Below the pieces are notes generated by a model. The model did not search any database. It saw only the letters and a list, made by a program, of their open reading frames with translations, and had not been told where the DNA came from. Positions 36,996 to 45,352 of a stretch of 64,000 nucleotides of DNA are shown piece after piece. Source of the stretch: JABDMH01 sp965223165 (GTDB lineage Bacteria > Bacteroidota > Bacteroidia > Chitinophagales > Saprospiraceae); assembly GCA_965223165.1 (NCBI GenBank), contig CBDCVQ010000006.1, positions 62,001-126,000 on the forward strand, in the 5' to 3' direction. The position numbers and the translations under genes were made by a program. Position 1 is the first letter of the stretch. Each line of letters starts with the position of its first letter.

Positions 36996-37574
36996 ATGGA
37001 GATGCAAGAGTACACCGAGATCAAAGGAAAGATGAAGAAGAAGAGGGCCGGCATCCGCAAGGATACCCTCAACATGATCCGTACCACCTACCGCAACAAC
37101 ATCGAGCTGACCAACATCGCCGATAACAAGGCCAACATCCTCTTGAGTCTCAATGCGCTGATGATCACCTTCCTCATCCCCATCGTGCTGTCCAACCTGG
37201 AGGTGATCATGCTGGAGAATCTCTATTTGCCCCTCATTACGCTGAGTGTCACCTGCCTGACCACCATCATCCTGGCCGCCATGGCCACCCGTCCCATCAG
37301 GATGGGGCAGCAGGACGTGGAGCGAAACGGTACCTCCCAAAAGAGCCCCTTCTTCTTTGGCAATTACTACAAGATGGAGGTCGACGACTACCTCGATCTG
37401 ATCGAGCGCGCCATCAATGATCCCAAGTTGATCAAGGACTACGTCAAGCTGGATCTCTACTTCATGGGTAAGGGCCTCGGGGTCAAGTACAGCAAGATCC
37501 GCACCTGCTACAATGTCTTTATCGGAGGCTTGGTGCTGACGGTGATCGCTACGCTGGTGGTGGTGTTGGCGTAG
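36996..37574 (+). CDS. Pycsar-type transmembrane effector (PycTM/DUF5706-like)
   Basis: A 192-residue protein. The N-terminal amphipathic helix leads into MIRTTYRNNIELTNIADNKANILLSLNALMITFLIP, characteristic of the two- or three-helix membrane effectors in Pycsar and some CBASS systems (key residues N-x4-D-x-K-A-N at 37103-37137). Three hydrophobic segments are seen: LMITFLIPIVL, LITLSVTCLTTIILAAM and the C-terminal VFIGGLVLTVIATLVVVLA. In known systems the effector senses a cyclic nucleotide from an adjacent cyclase and damages the membrane. No cyclase is next to it, but the AbiE pair follows 285 bp downstream. Family assignment is good; defence function is inferred. Confidence 0.8.
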   Translation: MEMQEYTEIKGKMKKKRAGIRKDTLNMIRTTYRNNIELTNIADNKANILLSLNALMITFLIPIVLSNLEVIMLENLYLPLITLSVTCLTTIILAAMATRPIRMGQQDVERNGTSQKSPFFFGNYYKMEVDDYLDLIERAINDPKLIKDYVKLDLYFMGKGLGVKYSKIRTCYNVFIGGLVLTVIATLVVVLA

Positions 37575-37823
37575 TGGGGGGCGTCCTCTATGATTTTTGC
37601 CTGGTCACTTTCTTTACTTTCTTTCTTGGATATTTTGCCTTCCGGCTATCTCATGACGTGTGTAGCTCCCAGATTAAACGAGCGCTAATGTGGCTTACCG
37701 GCTTCTTTTAGGTTATCCACACGCTAGTGCTCGCAGTTTGCTCTTGCAATATCAGCGAAGCTGTATTCCTTACCTAGGAAAGATTAGGTCCCAACTGCTG
37801 AGCAGGGTGTATGTTTTTGTTTA

Positions 37824-37860
37824 TTGTATGTTTCGAACATACATTGTATATTTGCATACA
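37824..37860 (+). promoter_or_regulatory. AbiE promoter with palindromic operators, apparently leaderless
   Basis: TTG (37824-37826), a 20-bp spacer and TATATTTG (37847-37854) match the Bacteroidota -33/-7 promoter. The -7 box lies only 5 bp before the ATG at 37860, so transcription would begin at or next to the start codon. Two inverted repeats cover it: GTATGTT-TCG-AACATAC (37826-37842) and TGTAT-x6-ATACA (37845-37860). AbiEi-type antitoxins are known to bind inverted repeats in their own promoters, so these are probable autoregulatory operators. Confidence 0.7.
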
Positions 37861-38855
37861 TGGAGAGCGAAATACTCGGCTTTGCAATTGACAGGATAAA
37901 TGAACTAAGGGGTATATCCTGTACGCTCCTAACGGTCGATCACCAACAGCCGGATGGAAGTATTGACGCTGAAATCGCCATCAATCATGATGATCTGGAG
38001 CTAAGATTCTATGTGGAGGTCAAGAGGAGAATTATGCCCGAGCAGGCTACACGGTTATTGGCACAGAAAAGCAAAGTAAGCCCAATCGTTTACTTCACTC
38101 AATATATTACACCTAGAGCTCGAGAAATCTTGAGAAAGCAAGACATTCCGTATGTCGACACAGCAGGAAACATTTTCTTAAATCACAAGAGTCTTTACAT
38201 TAACATTCAAACCGAAAAAACAAATAGAGAAAAACTCAAAACACACACAAGGGCATTTAATAGGGCCGGCCTTAAGGTGGTCTATCAATTCTTGATTCAC
38301 CCTCACTACATTAACAAATCCTATCGTTTCATCGGACACCATGCGAACGTCGCAATTGCGACTGTAGGTAATGTTCTCCAGGATCTCCTCAGAGAGCGAT
38401 ATCTGGTAAGGACCAACAATAAAGAATACGAATTCGCAAACAAGAGCGGACTCTTCGAGGAATGGGTCCGTGCGTATAGCCATGTCCTCAAACCCAAGCT
38501 AAGGAAGAGAAAGTACAGATGGAAAGATAAAAACACAAACTGGAAGGACATTAGACTGCCGGATCAAACGTACTGGGGAGGAGTGAGTGCAGCTGAGATA
38601 TTAACAGATTACTTAATTGCAGATCGAATTGAAATATTTACGGGAATTACTTTCCAGGCGGTCATGCAAGCAATGGAGATTCTACCAGATGACAATGGAG
38701 AGATAACTCTGTATGAGACGTTCTGGAAAGATGATACTGAAAGTAGGACTGTTAATCCAATTCTGGTATATGCTGATTTGATTTACGACTCAAGTCCAAG
38801 ATATGTAGAAGCTGCAAACAGAATTTACGAAGAATATGTTCAAGATATCTTATGA
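37860..38855 (+). CDS. Type IV toxin-antitoxin AbiEi family antitoxin
   Basis: About 331 residues from MESEILGFAI at 37860. The N-terminal half matches the AbiEi_2 pattern: LRFYVEVKRRIMPEQATRLL, SPIVYFTQYITPRAREILRK and IPYVDTAGNIFLN. The first block with its E-V-K looks like a PD-(D/E)XK-type core. A winged-helix-like region follows (HHANVAIATVGNVLQDLL), then WGGVSAAEILTDYLIADR, typical of the family. The antitoxin represses its promoter and counteracts the AbiEii nucleotidyltransferase. It overlaps the toxin gene by 20 bp. The gene is AT-rich compared with its neighbours, suggesting horizontal acquisition. Confidence 0.83.
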   Translation: MESEILGFAIDRINELRGISCTLLTVDHQQPDGSIDAEIAINHDDLELRFYVEVKRRIMPEQATRLLAQKSKVSPIVYFTQYITPRAREILRKQDIPYVDTAGNIFLNHKSLYINIQTEKTNREKLKTHTRAFNRAGLKVVYQFLIHPHYINKSYRFIGHHANVAIATVGNVLQDLLRERYLVRTNNKEYEFANKSGLFEEWVRAYSHVLKPKLRKRKYRWKDKNTNWKDIRLPDQTYWGGVSAAEILTDYLIADRIEIFTGITFQAVMQAMEILPDDNGEITLYETFWKDDTESRTVNPILVYADLIYDSSPRYVEAANRIYEEYVQDIL

Positions 38856-39675
38856 TGCATTAGCAATAGATGGTCTAAAGGATGTTTTCCTTCAAATAAG
38901 CGACTCTTGTAAGCGACTCCAAATAGATTTTTTCATAGTTGGAGCAATCGCACGCAACATTTGGTACGTCTCTAACGATCAAAATGCCGAGGGGACCAAG
39001 GACATCGATTTCGGGGTTTGCATATCGGCTCATGAACAATACAATGAATTACGATCAATATTAGTCAATGAGTACAATTATCATGTTAGCTCTGACAATG
39101 CATTCTGCCTAATTACACCTGCTGGGAAGCAAATCGATCTTTTCCCTTTCGGAGCAATAGAGCGTGATGGTCAAGTGATGATTGAGGGCAGGGGCTTGGT
39201 GAAGATCAATTTGGATGGATTCAATGAAGCCTTTGAATTGGGTGCCGTAGAAACGATAATTGGAGATGAAAAATACATGGCATGTTCAATTCCTGGCATT
39301 ATGATCTTAAAATTAATCGCATATGATGATAGACCTGATAGAAGAATCAAGGACATCATGGACATAGATTCTATCTGTCAACACTATCCCTCGATCGAGT
39401 CAGATCATATTTGGGGCAATCACTTTGATCTGTATGACAATGTACGAGAGCATCAAGATGTAGGAGTAATTGTACTTGGAAGGGAGATGAGAACACTTGC
39501 CAACAGTAATCCGAACCTGGTGGAAAGAATCATCCAGATCATGGACAGAGCCCTAAATGCAGAAAGTTCTTTCCTATCCCTGATGATCAAAGATCCCGAA
39601 AGAGAGACTATTGAAATGAAGCGGTCAATAATGCTGAATCTTAGGTATGGCTTTGTCTCGAATGCCAGCACCTGA
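38836..39675 (+). CDS. AbiEii/AbiGii family nucleotidyltransferase toxin
   Basis: A 279-residue protein with a polymerase-beta-type nucleotidyltransferase core: FFIVGAIARNIW, then TKDIDFGV with the two catalytic Asp (56 and 58) and KQIDLFPFG as the likely third Asp (101). IMILKLIAYDDRPDRRIKDIMDI supplies the conserved Lys and C-terminal helix. Homologues transfer nucleotides to tRNA or other targets and arrest growth during phage infection. It overlaps and follows its antitoxin and has the same low GC. Confidence 0.85.
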   Translation: MFKISYDALAIDGLKDVFLQISDSCKRLQIDFFIVGAIARNIWYVSNDQNAEGTKDIDFGVCISAHEQYNELRSILVNEYNYHVSSDNAFCLITPAGKQIDLFPFGAIERDGQVMIEGRGLVKINLDGFNEAFELGAVETIIGDEKYMACSIPGIMILKLIAYDDRPDRRIKDIMDIDSICQHYPSIESDHIWGNHFDLYDNVREHQDVGVIVLGREMRTLANSNPNLVERIIQIMDRALNAESSFLSLMIKDPERETIEMKRSIMLNLRYGFVSNAST

Positions 39676-39914
39676 CGCTAGATTAGGCAAGCCTCCTTCT
39701 CAGCAGAATCACATCTCATTCGCCGTTCACGCCAATTTACACAGACGGGTTTTTGAGGGACTGGATACTTCATTTGACTGGGCCAGCGGGAGCAAAATCA
39801 TCCTGGTTTGCATCGGATTTACGACTTTGGCGTCCCACATCCTTCGCCGCATGGCACCCGATGCCGATCTATTCAGCCACAATACCCCTATCTTTAGCCA
39901 TAAACCAGAAAGAA

Positions 39915-41147
39915 ATGAAATACAATACCCGGACTTCGATCTTATCTCTGCTGTCTTCTGTAGCTTTCATAGTCTTCTTGACCTCCGTCGTGCAGGCCCA
40001 AAAGACCTCTCTGCTCGACGAACATGGCAACCCCGCCGGATTCCAGACACTGGAGCTGGGCGTGCAGGCTCCGGACTTTGACCTTCCGGGCATTGATGGG
40101 CGCAATTATACCTTGGCGGATTTTGACCATGCGGATGTGTTGATGGTATTGTTCACCTCCAATCATTGTCCTACGTCACATGCGATTGAGCAGCGGCTGC
40201 AGCAATTGGTCGAGGACTATCGCGATCGCAGTTTTGCCCTGGTGGCGATCAATCCCAACCACCCCGATGGCCTGTCAATCGACGAACTCGGCTATGGCGA
40301 GTTTAACGACTCCTTCGAGGAGATGAAGCCGTATGCGGAGCTGAATGGCTGGACATTTCCTTACATCTACGACGGAGAGACGCAGCAGGTGGCTCGGGCT
40401 TATGGTTGCTTGGCGACGCCCCACGTATTTCTATTTGATAAACAGCGTGCATTGCAGTATGCGGGCCGCTTTGACGATTCGCGCTATCAGCCTGAGCACA
40501 CGGTCACCTCTCCGGATGCACGCAATGCACTGGAAGATATGTTCGCCGGCCGGCCGGTGGCGGTGCCAAGGACCCGACCGCATGGCTGCTCGACCAAGTG
40601 GCGGGAAAAGCGAGCCAGGCACGTCGCTACCATGGCATCCTGGAAAGACCTGCCTGTCTCCATCGAACAGATCGACTCCGATGGGATGGCCGAGTTGCGT
40701 GCCAATGCCACAGACAACTACCGCCTTTTTAATATCTGGGCCACCTGGTGCGTGCCATGCGTGGATGAATTTCCGGAGCTGGTGTCCATCTCCCGGCAAT
40801 TTGATATGCGGGCCTTCGATTTTGTCACCATCAGCCTGGATGCGCCCAAAGACGAGTCGAAAGCCTTGGACTTCTTGCAGCGCTATGGCGCAGGCCCCAC
40901 CAATCGAGCGTTGAAGCGTATTCATCAGGACGATCGGAAGACCAATCACTATCTATATGTCGGCGCCAATCAGGACGCCCTAGCTGAGGTGCTAGACCCG
41001 GAGTGGCCGGGACCGATTCCGCACACGGTGCTAGTGGCTCCCGGTGGAGACATCATCTGGCGTCACAACGGAATCATTGACGGCAAGCATGCTCGATCGC
41101 AGATCGCGGAGGCCTTGACCCGCTACTGGCGGCTTCCGGCTAGGTGA
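39915..41147 (+). CDS. Exported double thioredoxin-fold protein (AhpC/TSA-like plus TlpA-like)
   Basis: About 410 residues from MKYNTRTSILSLL at 39915, with a signal peptide ending VVQAQ. The first redoxin domain (about 45-190) has GVQAPDFDLPGIDGRNYTLADF and VLFTSNHCPTSHAIE, a single-Cys peroxiredoxin/ResA-like site, followed by the cis-Pro ATPHVFLFD. The second TlpA-like domain (about 235-405) has IWATWCVPCVDEFPEL with a CxxC site and PGPIPHTVLVAP. Two thioredoxin folds in one chain suggest periplasmic disulfide or peroxide handling. The next gene starts 2 bp after its stop. Confidence 0.85.
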   Translation: MKYNTRTSILSLLSSVAFIVFLTSVVQAQKTSLLDEHGNPAGFQTLELGVQAPDFDLPGIDGRNYTLADFDHADVLMVLFTSNHCPTSHAIEQRLQQLVEDYRDRSFALVAINPNHPDGLSIDELGYGEFNDSFEEMKPYAELNGWTFPYIYDGETQQVARAYGCLATPHVFLFDKQRALQYAGRFDDSRYQPEHTVTSPDARNALEDMFAGRPVAVPRTRPHGCSTKWREKRARHVATMASWKDLPVSIEQIDSDGMAELRANATDNYRLFNIWATWCVPCVDEFPELVSISRQFDMRAFDFVTISLDAPKDESKALDFLQRYGAGPTNRALKRIHQDDRKTNHYLYVGANQDALAEVLDPEWPGPIPHTVLVAPGGDIIWRHNGIIDGKHARSQIAEALTRYWRLPAR

Positions 41148-41148
41148 G

Positions 41149-41709
41149 ATGGGATGTTCTTTTAGCACATCATTTGGGAATGAAACTGATATACTCTCTA
41201 GAGAGCAGGACTTTTTGATTTATCAATTGTTCACTGCTTCAAGGTCTCATAGGATTCAGAAGAAGCGAAGACGAGAGTGGATTATTCTGACCCTTGGTTC
41301 GCTCCTATTTGCAGTATATTTCTACGATAGAGGCATTACGTCGATGAGCGTTTATTTCTCAGTTGTTGCAGTAGTGTTCGGATTACTTTACAATAAATAC
41401 TTCAAATGGCGGTACAAAAGGCATTATCTGAACTTCATAAGGGAAAATCACCAAGCGCGCATCGGCATCGAATCAGAAATCCAAATATCCGACGAACATA
41501 TTCTGACAAAAGATAAGACAGGGGAGGGGAAAATAAAGATCGAGGAAATTGAGGAAGTTAATGACCTGAAGGACCACCTGCTTGTTCAGATCTCTTCCGG
41601 CTTCACTTTAATTATTCCGAAGAGGCACGTGAAGGATTTGGGCGAGACACTGGGGGTATTTCGGCAGTTGGGACGGAGAGTGACCGATGAATCAAATTGG
41701 AAATGGTAG
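41149..41709 (+). CDS. YcxB-like membrane protein
   Basis: A 186-residue protein with two adjacent hydrophobic segments (WIILTLGSLLFAVYFY and VYFSVVAVVFGLLY) separated by a short loop, preceded by a basic stretch (SRSHRIQKKRRRE). The soluble C-terminal domain contains HILTKDKTGEGKIKIEEIEE and the YcxB-like end LVQISSGFTLIIPKRHV. Function unknown. The start 2 bp after the preceding stop suggests co-transcription, although lower GC hints at separate origin. Confidence 0.7.
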   Translation: MGCSFSTSFGNETDILSREQDFLIYQLFTASRSHRIQKKRRREWIILTLGSLLFAVYFYDRGITSMSVYFSVVAVVFGLLYNKYFKWRYKRHYLNFIRENHQARIGIESEIQISDEHILTKDKTGEGKIKIEEIEEVNDLKDHLLVQISSGFTLIIPKRHVKDLGETLGVFRQLGRRVTDESNWKW

Positions 41710-41783
41710 CGTGGGGTGGGAGGGGATAAGTTTAACTGTCGAAGGCTCTGTGCCCTGACTGATGGGACCACGAGCTGCGTTAG

Positions 41784-42422
41784 ATGACCTTGCGCACAGA
41801 TGAAATGCCAAAGATGCGATGGAGTCCGGTCGAATTGGACTTGACAGAAGCACAGATACTGGGAATTTGGGGTCTTCTGAAGCAGGAACTGACTCTTTGG
41901 ACGATCAAGTTAATTAGGAACTACGCCGCCATCGGACTTAGAGATGCCAAGGGGGCAGTTCAGCATCTAAATCAGGAATTTGGCAAATGCATCCGATGCA
42001 ACTATGAAGCACTAAGCCGGGAGAATATTGACTGCCCGAAGTGCAAGGCCTTCAACTATAATTGGCAGACTCAGCCCTCCTTCAATGAGGAATTTTGCAG
42101 TCATTTGGAGCGTAAGCTTGACTTCTCGTCCCTGGAGAATCAGGAGATCAACGGATTCTGGTGTGATGGCATAAACCATATACCATATGACACATAGGGT
42201 CTGGCAGTTGAGCATTTGCTGAAGAATAGAGAACTTAGAACGATAGCATGGATCGAGACAGATGGTCTGGGACACTATGACCTGACCATAAAATTTGGCA
42301 GAAAGACTGTGGAGCAATATGCAAGGAATACAAGCCTACTCAGATGTATCCCCGGGAGATTACTGCAAGAATGGGTGCTCATCGTGCCTGGAAGCAACTA
42401 CATCGAGGTTAAGCTAGACTAG
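41784..42422 (+). pseudogene. Zinc-ribbon protein with L7/L12-like helix, interrupted by in-frame TAG
   Basis: One reading frame from 41784 to 42422 is split by a TAG at 42195-42197. The first part (137 residues) has IGLRDAKGAVQHLNQEFG, resembling the L7/L12 C-terminal helix, then CIRCNYEAL-x8-CPKC, a four-Cys zinc ribbon. Reading through the stop gives PYDT-stop-GLAVEHLLKNRELRTIAWIE and a beta-rich end. The sequence is continuous in the same frame with no length change, so a point mutation such as AAG to TAG is the simplest cause. Function unknown. It lies directly before the IS4 insertion. Confidence 0.6.
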
Positions 42423-42499
42423 TATGTGCTGTCTGATAGACCCGGTCCCGTTACGTCACATACTCTCGACCGTGTTTGGAGACCTTAATTAATTAATTA

Positions 42500-44029
42500 C
42501 TCAAGTTTCGGTAGTAAATGCTAGGGACAGTTTCTCAAATTTGGAGTAGAATTCATCCTTCCGCAGTAGATTATCGCGCAGGATGTTGATGGGCAGGTCT
42601 ACGAATCGGGCAAGTTTTCGGATTAGGCCCATTACTTTGTTCCAAAATCTATTCATGAGAGTGGGACTGAGCCAGTTGCGTGAGATCTCTTTGAATAAAC
42701 CGCCGATGGTTTGATAATGGTGAATCATCTTATATTTTGACAAGAAATTATAGGCCAGCAGGCATTGGGTAGCATCAGCGATTTGGGCGTCAAAGTCTCT
42801 GCTTTGACAAGCGCCAAATTTCAAATGTTGCTTGAGTTCCTTGTAAGACACTTCGATGCTCCACCGATTCTGGTAAATCTGATAAGCCTTTTTGGCTCCA
42901 ATTTTTAGATTGGTCGTGGCAATAACCTCCCATTTGCTACCTCGTTTGTTCTCTTTGTAAAAGAATAATTGGAGGAGGTGACCCTGGAACTCTACAGTCA
43001 ATCCTCCGTAATATAGGCCCATCTCTGTCCAATATTTTCTGGAGTTCAACGATCGAAACTTGTTGGATAGGCTGGAAATAGTACGGGGATTCCCCTTCAA
43101 TATATACTTCCAATTATTGTTCTTCGGCCGGCTAATCAAATGGATCCCATGGCTTACCGCCGCTTCCACCAATGACCTGTTAAAAAACCAGGAATCTACC
43201 AGTATATAGGAGGCTCTGAACCCTTTGTTGATAGCTCGTCTCAGCATTTGTACGGCTACCAGTGTCTTCTTCTCAAAGTATTCTGATGTCCTTTTACATC
43301 CTGGACTATTCTTATCCCGCCTCTTAGCATATCTTTTCTTTCGATCTTTTTTCCTGATTCCCTGGTCCTTCTTTTTCCCAGCCTCCCCATGTAGGGAGAA
43401 GTCAAGATGCAACAGGGTCGCACCTGTCCACAACGCCAGATTCAGCCCCTTATATCCCAGTATGGACCCGCCCTTCACATGGGAATAGATCCGCCCTAAT
43501 AGTTCCATGCGCTTGCCCGTCTTTGGCATGTCGGTATCATCTATAATAAAGCATCGCGTCTGATCGGCCCTTGAATGGTCTTGTGATATTTCTTCGCCTT
43601 CGATATCACAACTCTTTGCTTGTCTCAGCAAGCATTGTCGCCAATTAATCCTCGGACTATTCTTGATCCCATAGAATACGTCTTTGCCATATTGGATCAA
43701 CCTGCCTAAATCGGATCTAAAATACTGCCCAATTGACTCAATCTTCAACAGCTTTAGCAAGACCATCATCTTGACCACCGAATCTCGACTGGCTAAAGCA
43801 TGATGATGTGCCTTGATCCCTGATAGAGAACTATTCACTACATCGTTAAATAGTGCGCACGAAATCTGTCCAGAATACATCAAAATTGATTGTATTTCCT
43901 CGAAAAAATCTGTATCTTTCATTAAGGAGTTTTGTTTCTTTTGTCAACTCTAAAATACTGATTTACTGTATTTTAGAGAAGTAACTTAACTCCTTTTTTT
44001 TTCTTATTCCTTTACTGCCGAAACTTGAG
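42500..44029. mobile_element. Complete IS4-family insertion sequence, about 1.53 kb
   Basis: Terminal inverted repeats are CTCAAGTTTCGGTAGTAAA (42500-42518) and the reverse complement CTCAAGTTTCGGCAGTAAA (44011-44029), 18 of 19 matching. The transposase fills the element on the minus strand. TTAATTA flanks both ends (42493-42499 and 44030-44036), a possible target duplication, although the site is low-complexity AT. Confidence 0.85.
42501..43922 (-). CDS. IS4-family transposase
   Basis: A 473-residue DDE transposase. First Asp in CFIIDDTDMPKTGKRMELLG, second in SYILVDSWFFN, and the Glu in a Y-x2-RW-x-IE-x3-KELKQHL block (YQNRWSIEVSYKELKQHLKF). A very basic stretch (KKKDQGIRKKDRKKRYAKRR) lies between the first two. 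The TGA stop is inside the inner edge of the left terminal repeat. The frame is intact, so the element may be active. Confidence 0.9.
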   Translation of the reverse strand: MKDTDFFEEIQSILMYSGQISCALFNDVVNSSLSGIKAHHHALASRDSVVKMMVLLKLLKIESIGQYFRSDLGRLIQYGKDVFYGIKNSPRINWRQCLLRQAKSCDIEGEEISQDHSRADQTRCFIIDDTDMPKTGKRMELLGRIYSHVKGGSILGYKGLNLALWTGATLLHLDFSLHGEAGKKKDQGIRKKDRKKRYAKRRDKNSPGCKRTSEYFEKKTLVAVQMLRRAINKGFRASYILVDSWFFNRSLVEAAVSHGIHLISRPKNNNWKYILKGNPRTISSLSNKFRSLNSRKYWTEMGLYYGGLTVEFQGHLLQLFFYKENKRGSKWEVIATTNLKIGAKKAYQIYQNRWSIEVSYKELKQHLKFGACQSRDFDAQIADATQCLLAYNFLSKYKMIHHYQTIGGLFKEISRNWLSPTLMNRFWNKVMGLIRKLARFVDLPINILRDNLLRKDEFYSKFEKLSLAFTTET

Positions 44030-44151
44030 TTAATTATTATTGACCCATGATTAAACTGAAATACTGCCGGACCGAATTCCTTATTCTCTCCCTCTTCATT
44101 GGACTGGTAGCTCAAGGACTGGATATGTCGGCACAAACAAAAGAAGATAAC

Positions 44152-44628
44152 ATGGCCGAGAAGATTGAGTATGTCGTAAGTGGGCTGGACGAGTCGCAGT
44201 TCAGTCATTTGTTTGACTTATCTGATGCGGAGCTTGCGAAAATTGGAGCAGTCAGAGAAGATGTGACGGTGAAGCCCGGCTATCCTTGTGTAATCAGCTT
44301 GGAGGATGCCGAAGTGGGAGAAGTGATTATACTGATGCCGTACGAACATATTGGTTCTAATTCTCCCTATCAGTCTAAGGGCCCGATTTTTATCAGGGAA
44401 AATGTGAAGCAGGCAGTGCTGGAGAATGCGGTACCTGCATTTCTGGAGATTCGGACATTATCAGTGCGAGCCTATGATGAGCGGGATATGATGGTGAATG
44501 CGCGCACCATTGCTGGTACGGAGTTGGAAAGTTTTGTTCAGGAAGCATTTCAAAACCCGGCTGCCAAGTATATTCATGTCCACATTTCCAGTCCGGGTTG
44601 CTTTAATTGCTTGGTGGAGCGGAAATAG
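44152..44628 (+). CDS. DUF1203 family protein
   Basis: About 158 residues from MAEKIEYVVSGLDESQF. The frame also permits an ATG at 44047, which would add a hydrophobic leader (ILSLFIGLVAQGLDMSAQ); DUF1203 proteins are normally cytosolic, so the shorter start is preferred, but a signal-peptide form cannot be excluded. Motifs are PGYPCVISLEDAEVGEVIIL, MPYEHIGSNSPYQSKGPIFI, VRAYDERDMMVNA and IHVHISSPGCFNCLV. Function unknown. The IS4 element ends 17 bp before the longer start. Confidence 0.8.
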   Translation: MAEKIEYVVSGLDESQFSHLFDLSDAELAKIGAVREDVTVKPGYPCVISLEDAEVGEVIILMPYEHIGSNSPYQSKGPIFIRENVKQAVLENAVPAFLEIRTLSVRAYDERDMMVNARTIAGTELESFVQEAFQNPAAKYIHVHISSPGCFNCLVERK

Positions 44629-44923
44629 CGATGGATAGCTTCTGACGATAACTAGGGGTGACATCAATGTCTTGGCACGTGTGAACCGAGGTCATCGCTT
44701 TTCTACACCAACAACAATCGGATGAATTGAGAGATTGATGCCAGATGGGGCAACGAAGTGGTGGTGGATCTTCCCTTTTTTTAGTTGGCCTACTCTCCCA
44801 CATCACCCTCTCGCATGACTCAAATCACCCAACACCTTCCCTACAGTCATTGCTTTTCATGACCCAATTCGCTACCTTAAGCACCATTCTTGCCTACCGA
44901 AACATCTACTCAAAAATTACGCT
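44629..44923. other. Intergenic spacer
   Basis: Short frames only. TTG, a 20-bp spacer and TACCTTAA about 50 bp before the next ATG form a weak promoter candidate. Nothing else is seen. Confidence 0.25.
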
Positions 44924-45352
44924 ATGAAGAAAACAAGCATCCTTCTAATTTTCTGCCTTGCCCTATCGGCACAATACAGTTGCTCCACCGCTAACAAGGC
45001 GACGGCCGGTACGGCTACGGCAGCCACGACAGAGCAGAGCGACGATACCGAACCAGCCTTCCGTGAGCTAGTCGATCTGCTACGGTCGGAGCCGGGTCTG
45101 GACATCAGGGGCAACGCGCCTAATTACAGCATCACCGTCCGAGGCAAAAAGAGCTTCTTGAGCGGCCATGATCCGCTCTATGTGATCGACGGGATCGCCG
45201 TGGGCACCAGCTACGCGCAAGCCGCGAACATGATCAATATCACGGACGTCGCCAGCGTCAATGTACTCAAAGGGTCGGCTGCGACCTCCTGGGGCAGCCG
45301 CGGAGCCAATGGCGTCATCGAGATCCGGATGAAACGGGGGAAGAAGAATTAA
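44924..45352 (+). CDS. Orphan TonB-dependent receptor plug-domain lipoprotein
   Basis: A 142-residue protein with a lipoprotein leader (ILLIFCLALSAQYSC), an Ala/Thr-rich linker, then a plug domain: YSITVRGKKSFLSGHDPLYVIDGIAVGT, INITDVASVNVLKGSAATSWGSRGANGVIEIRMK. The plug ends there; no beta-barrel follows. In full SusC-like receptors this domain closes the barrel and contacts TonB. A stand-alone membrane-anchored copy is small but recurs in Bacteroidota. Its job is unknown. The repeat mosaic begins directly after the stop codon. Confidence 0.85.
   Translation: MKKTSILLIFCLALSAQYSCSTANKATAGTATAATTEQSDDTEPAFRELVDLLRSEPGLDIRGNAPNYSITVRGKKSFLSGHDPLYVIDGIAVGTSYAQAANMINITDVASVNVLKGSAATSWGSRGANGVIEIRMKRGKKN

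Noticed and set aside
37690..37899. Short frame upstream of AbiEi
   Set aside because: Overlaps the AbiE promoter and start in another frame and has no protein-like pattern.
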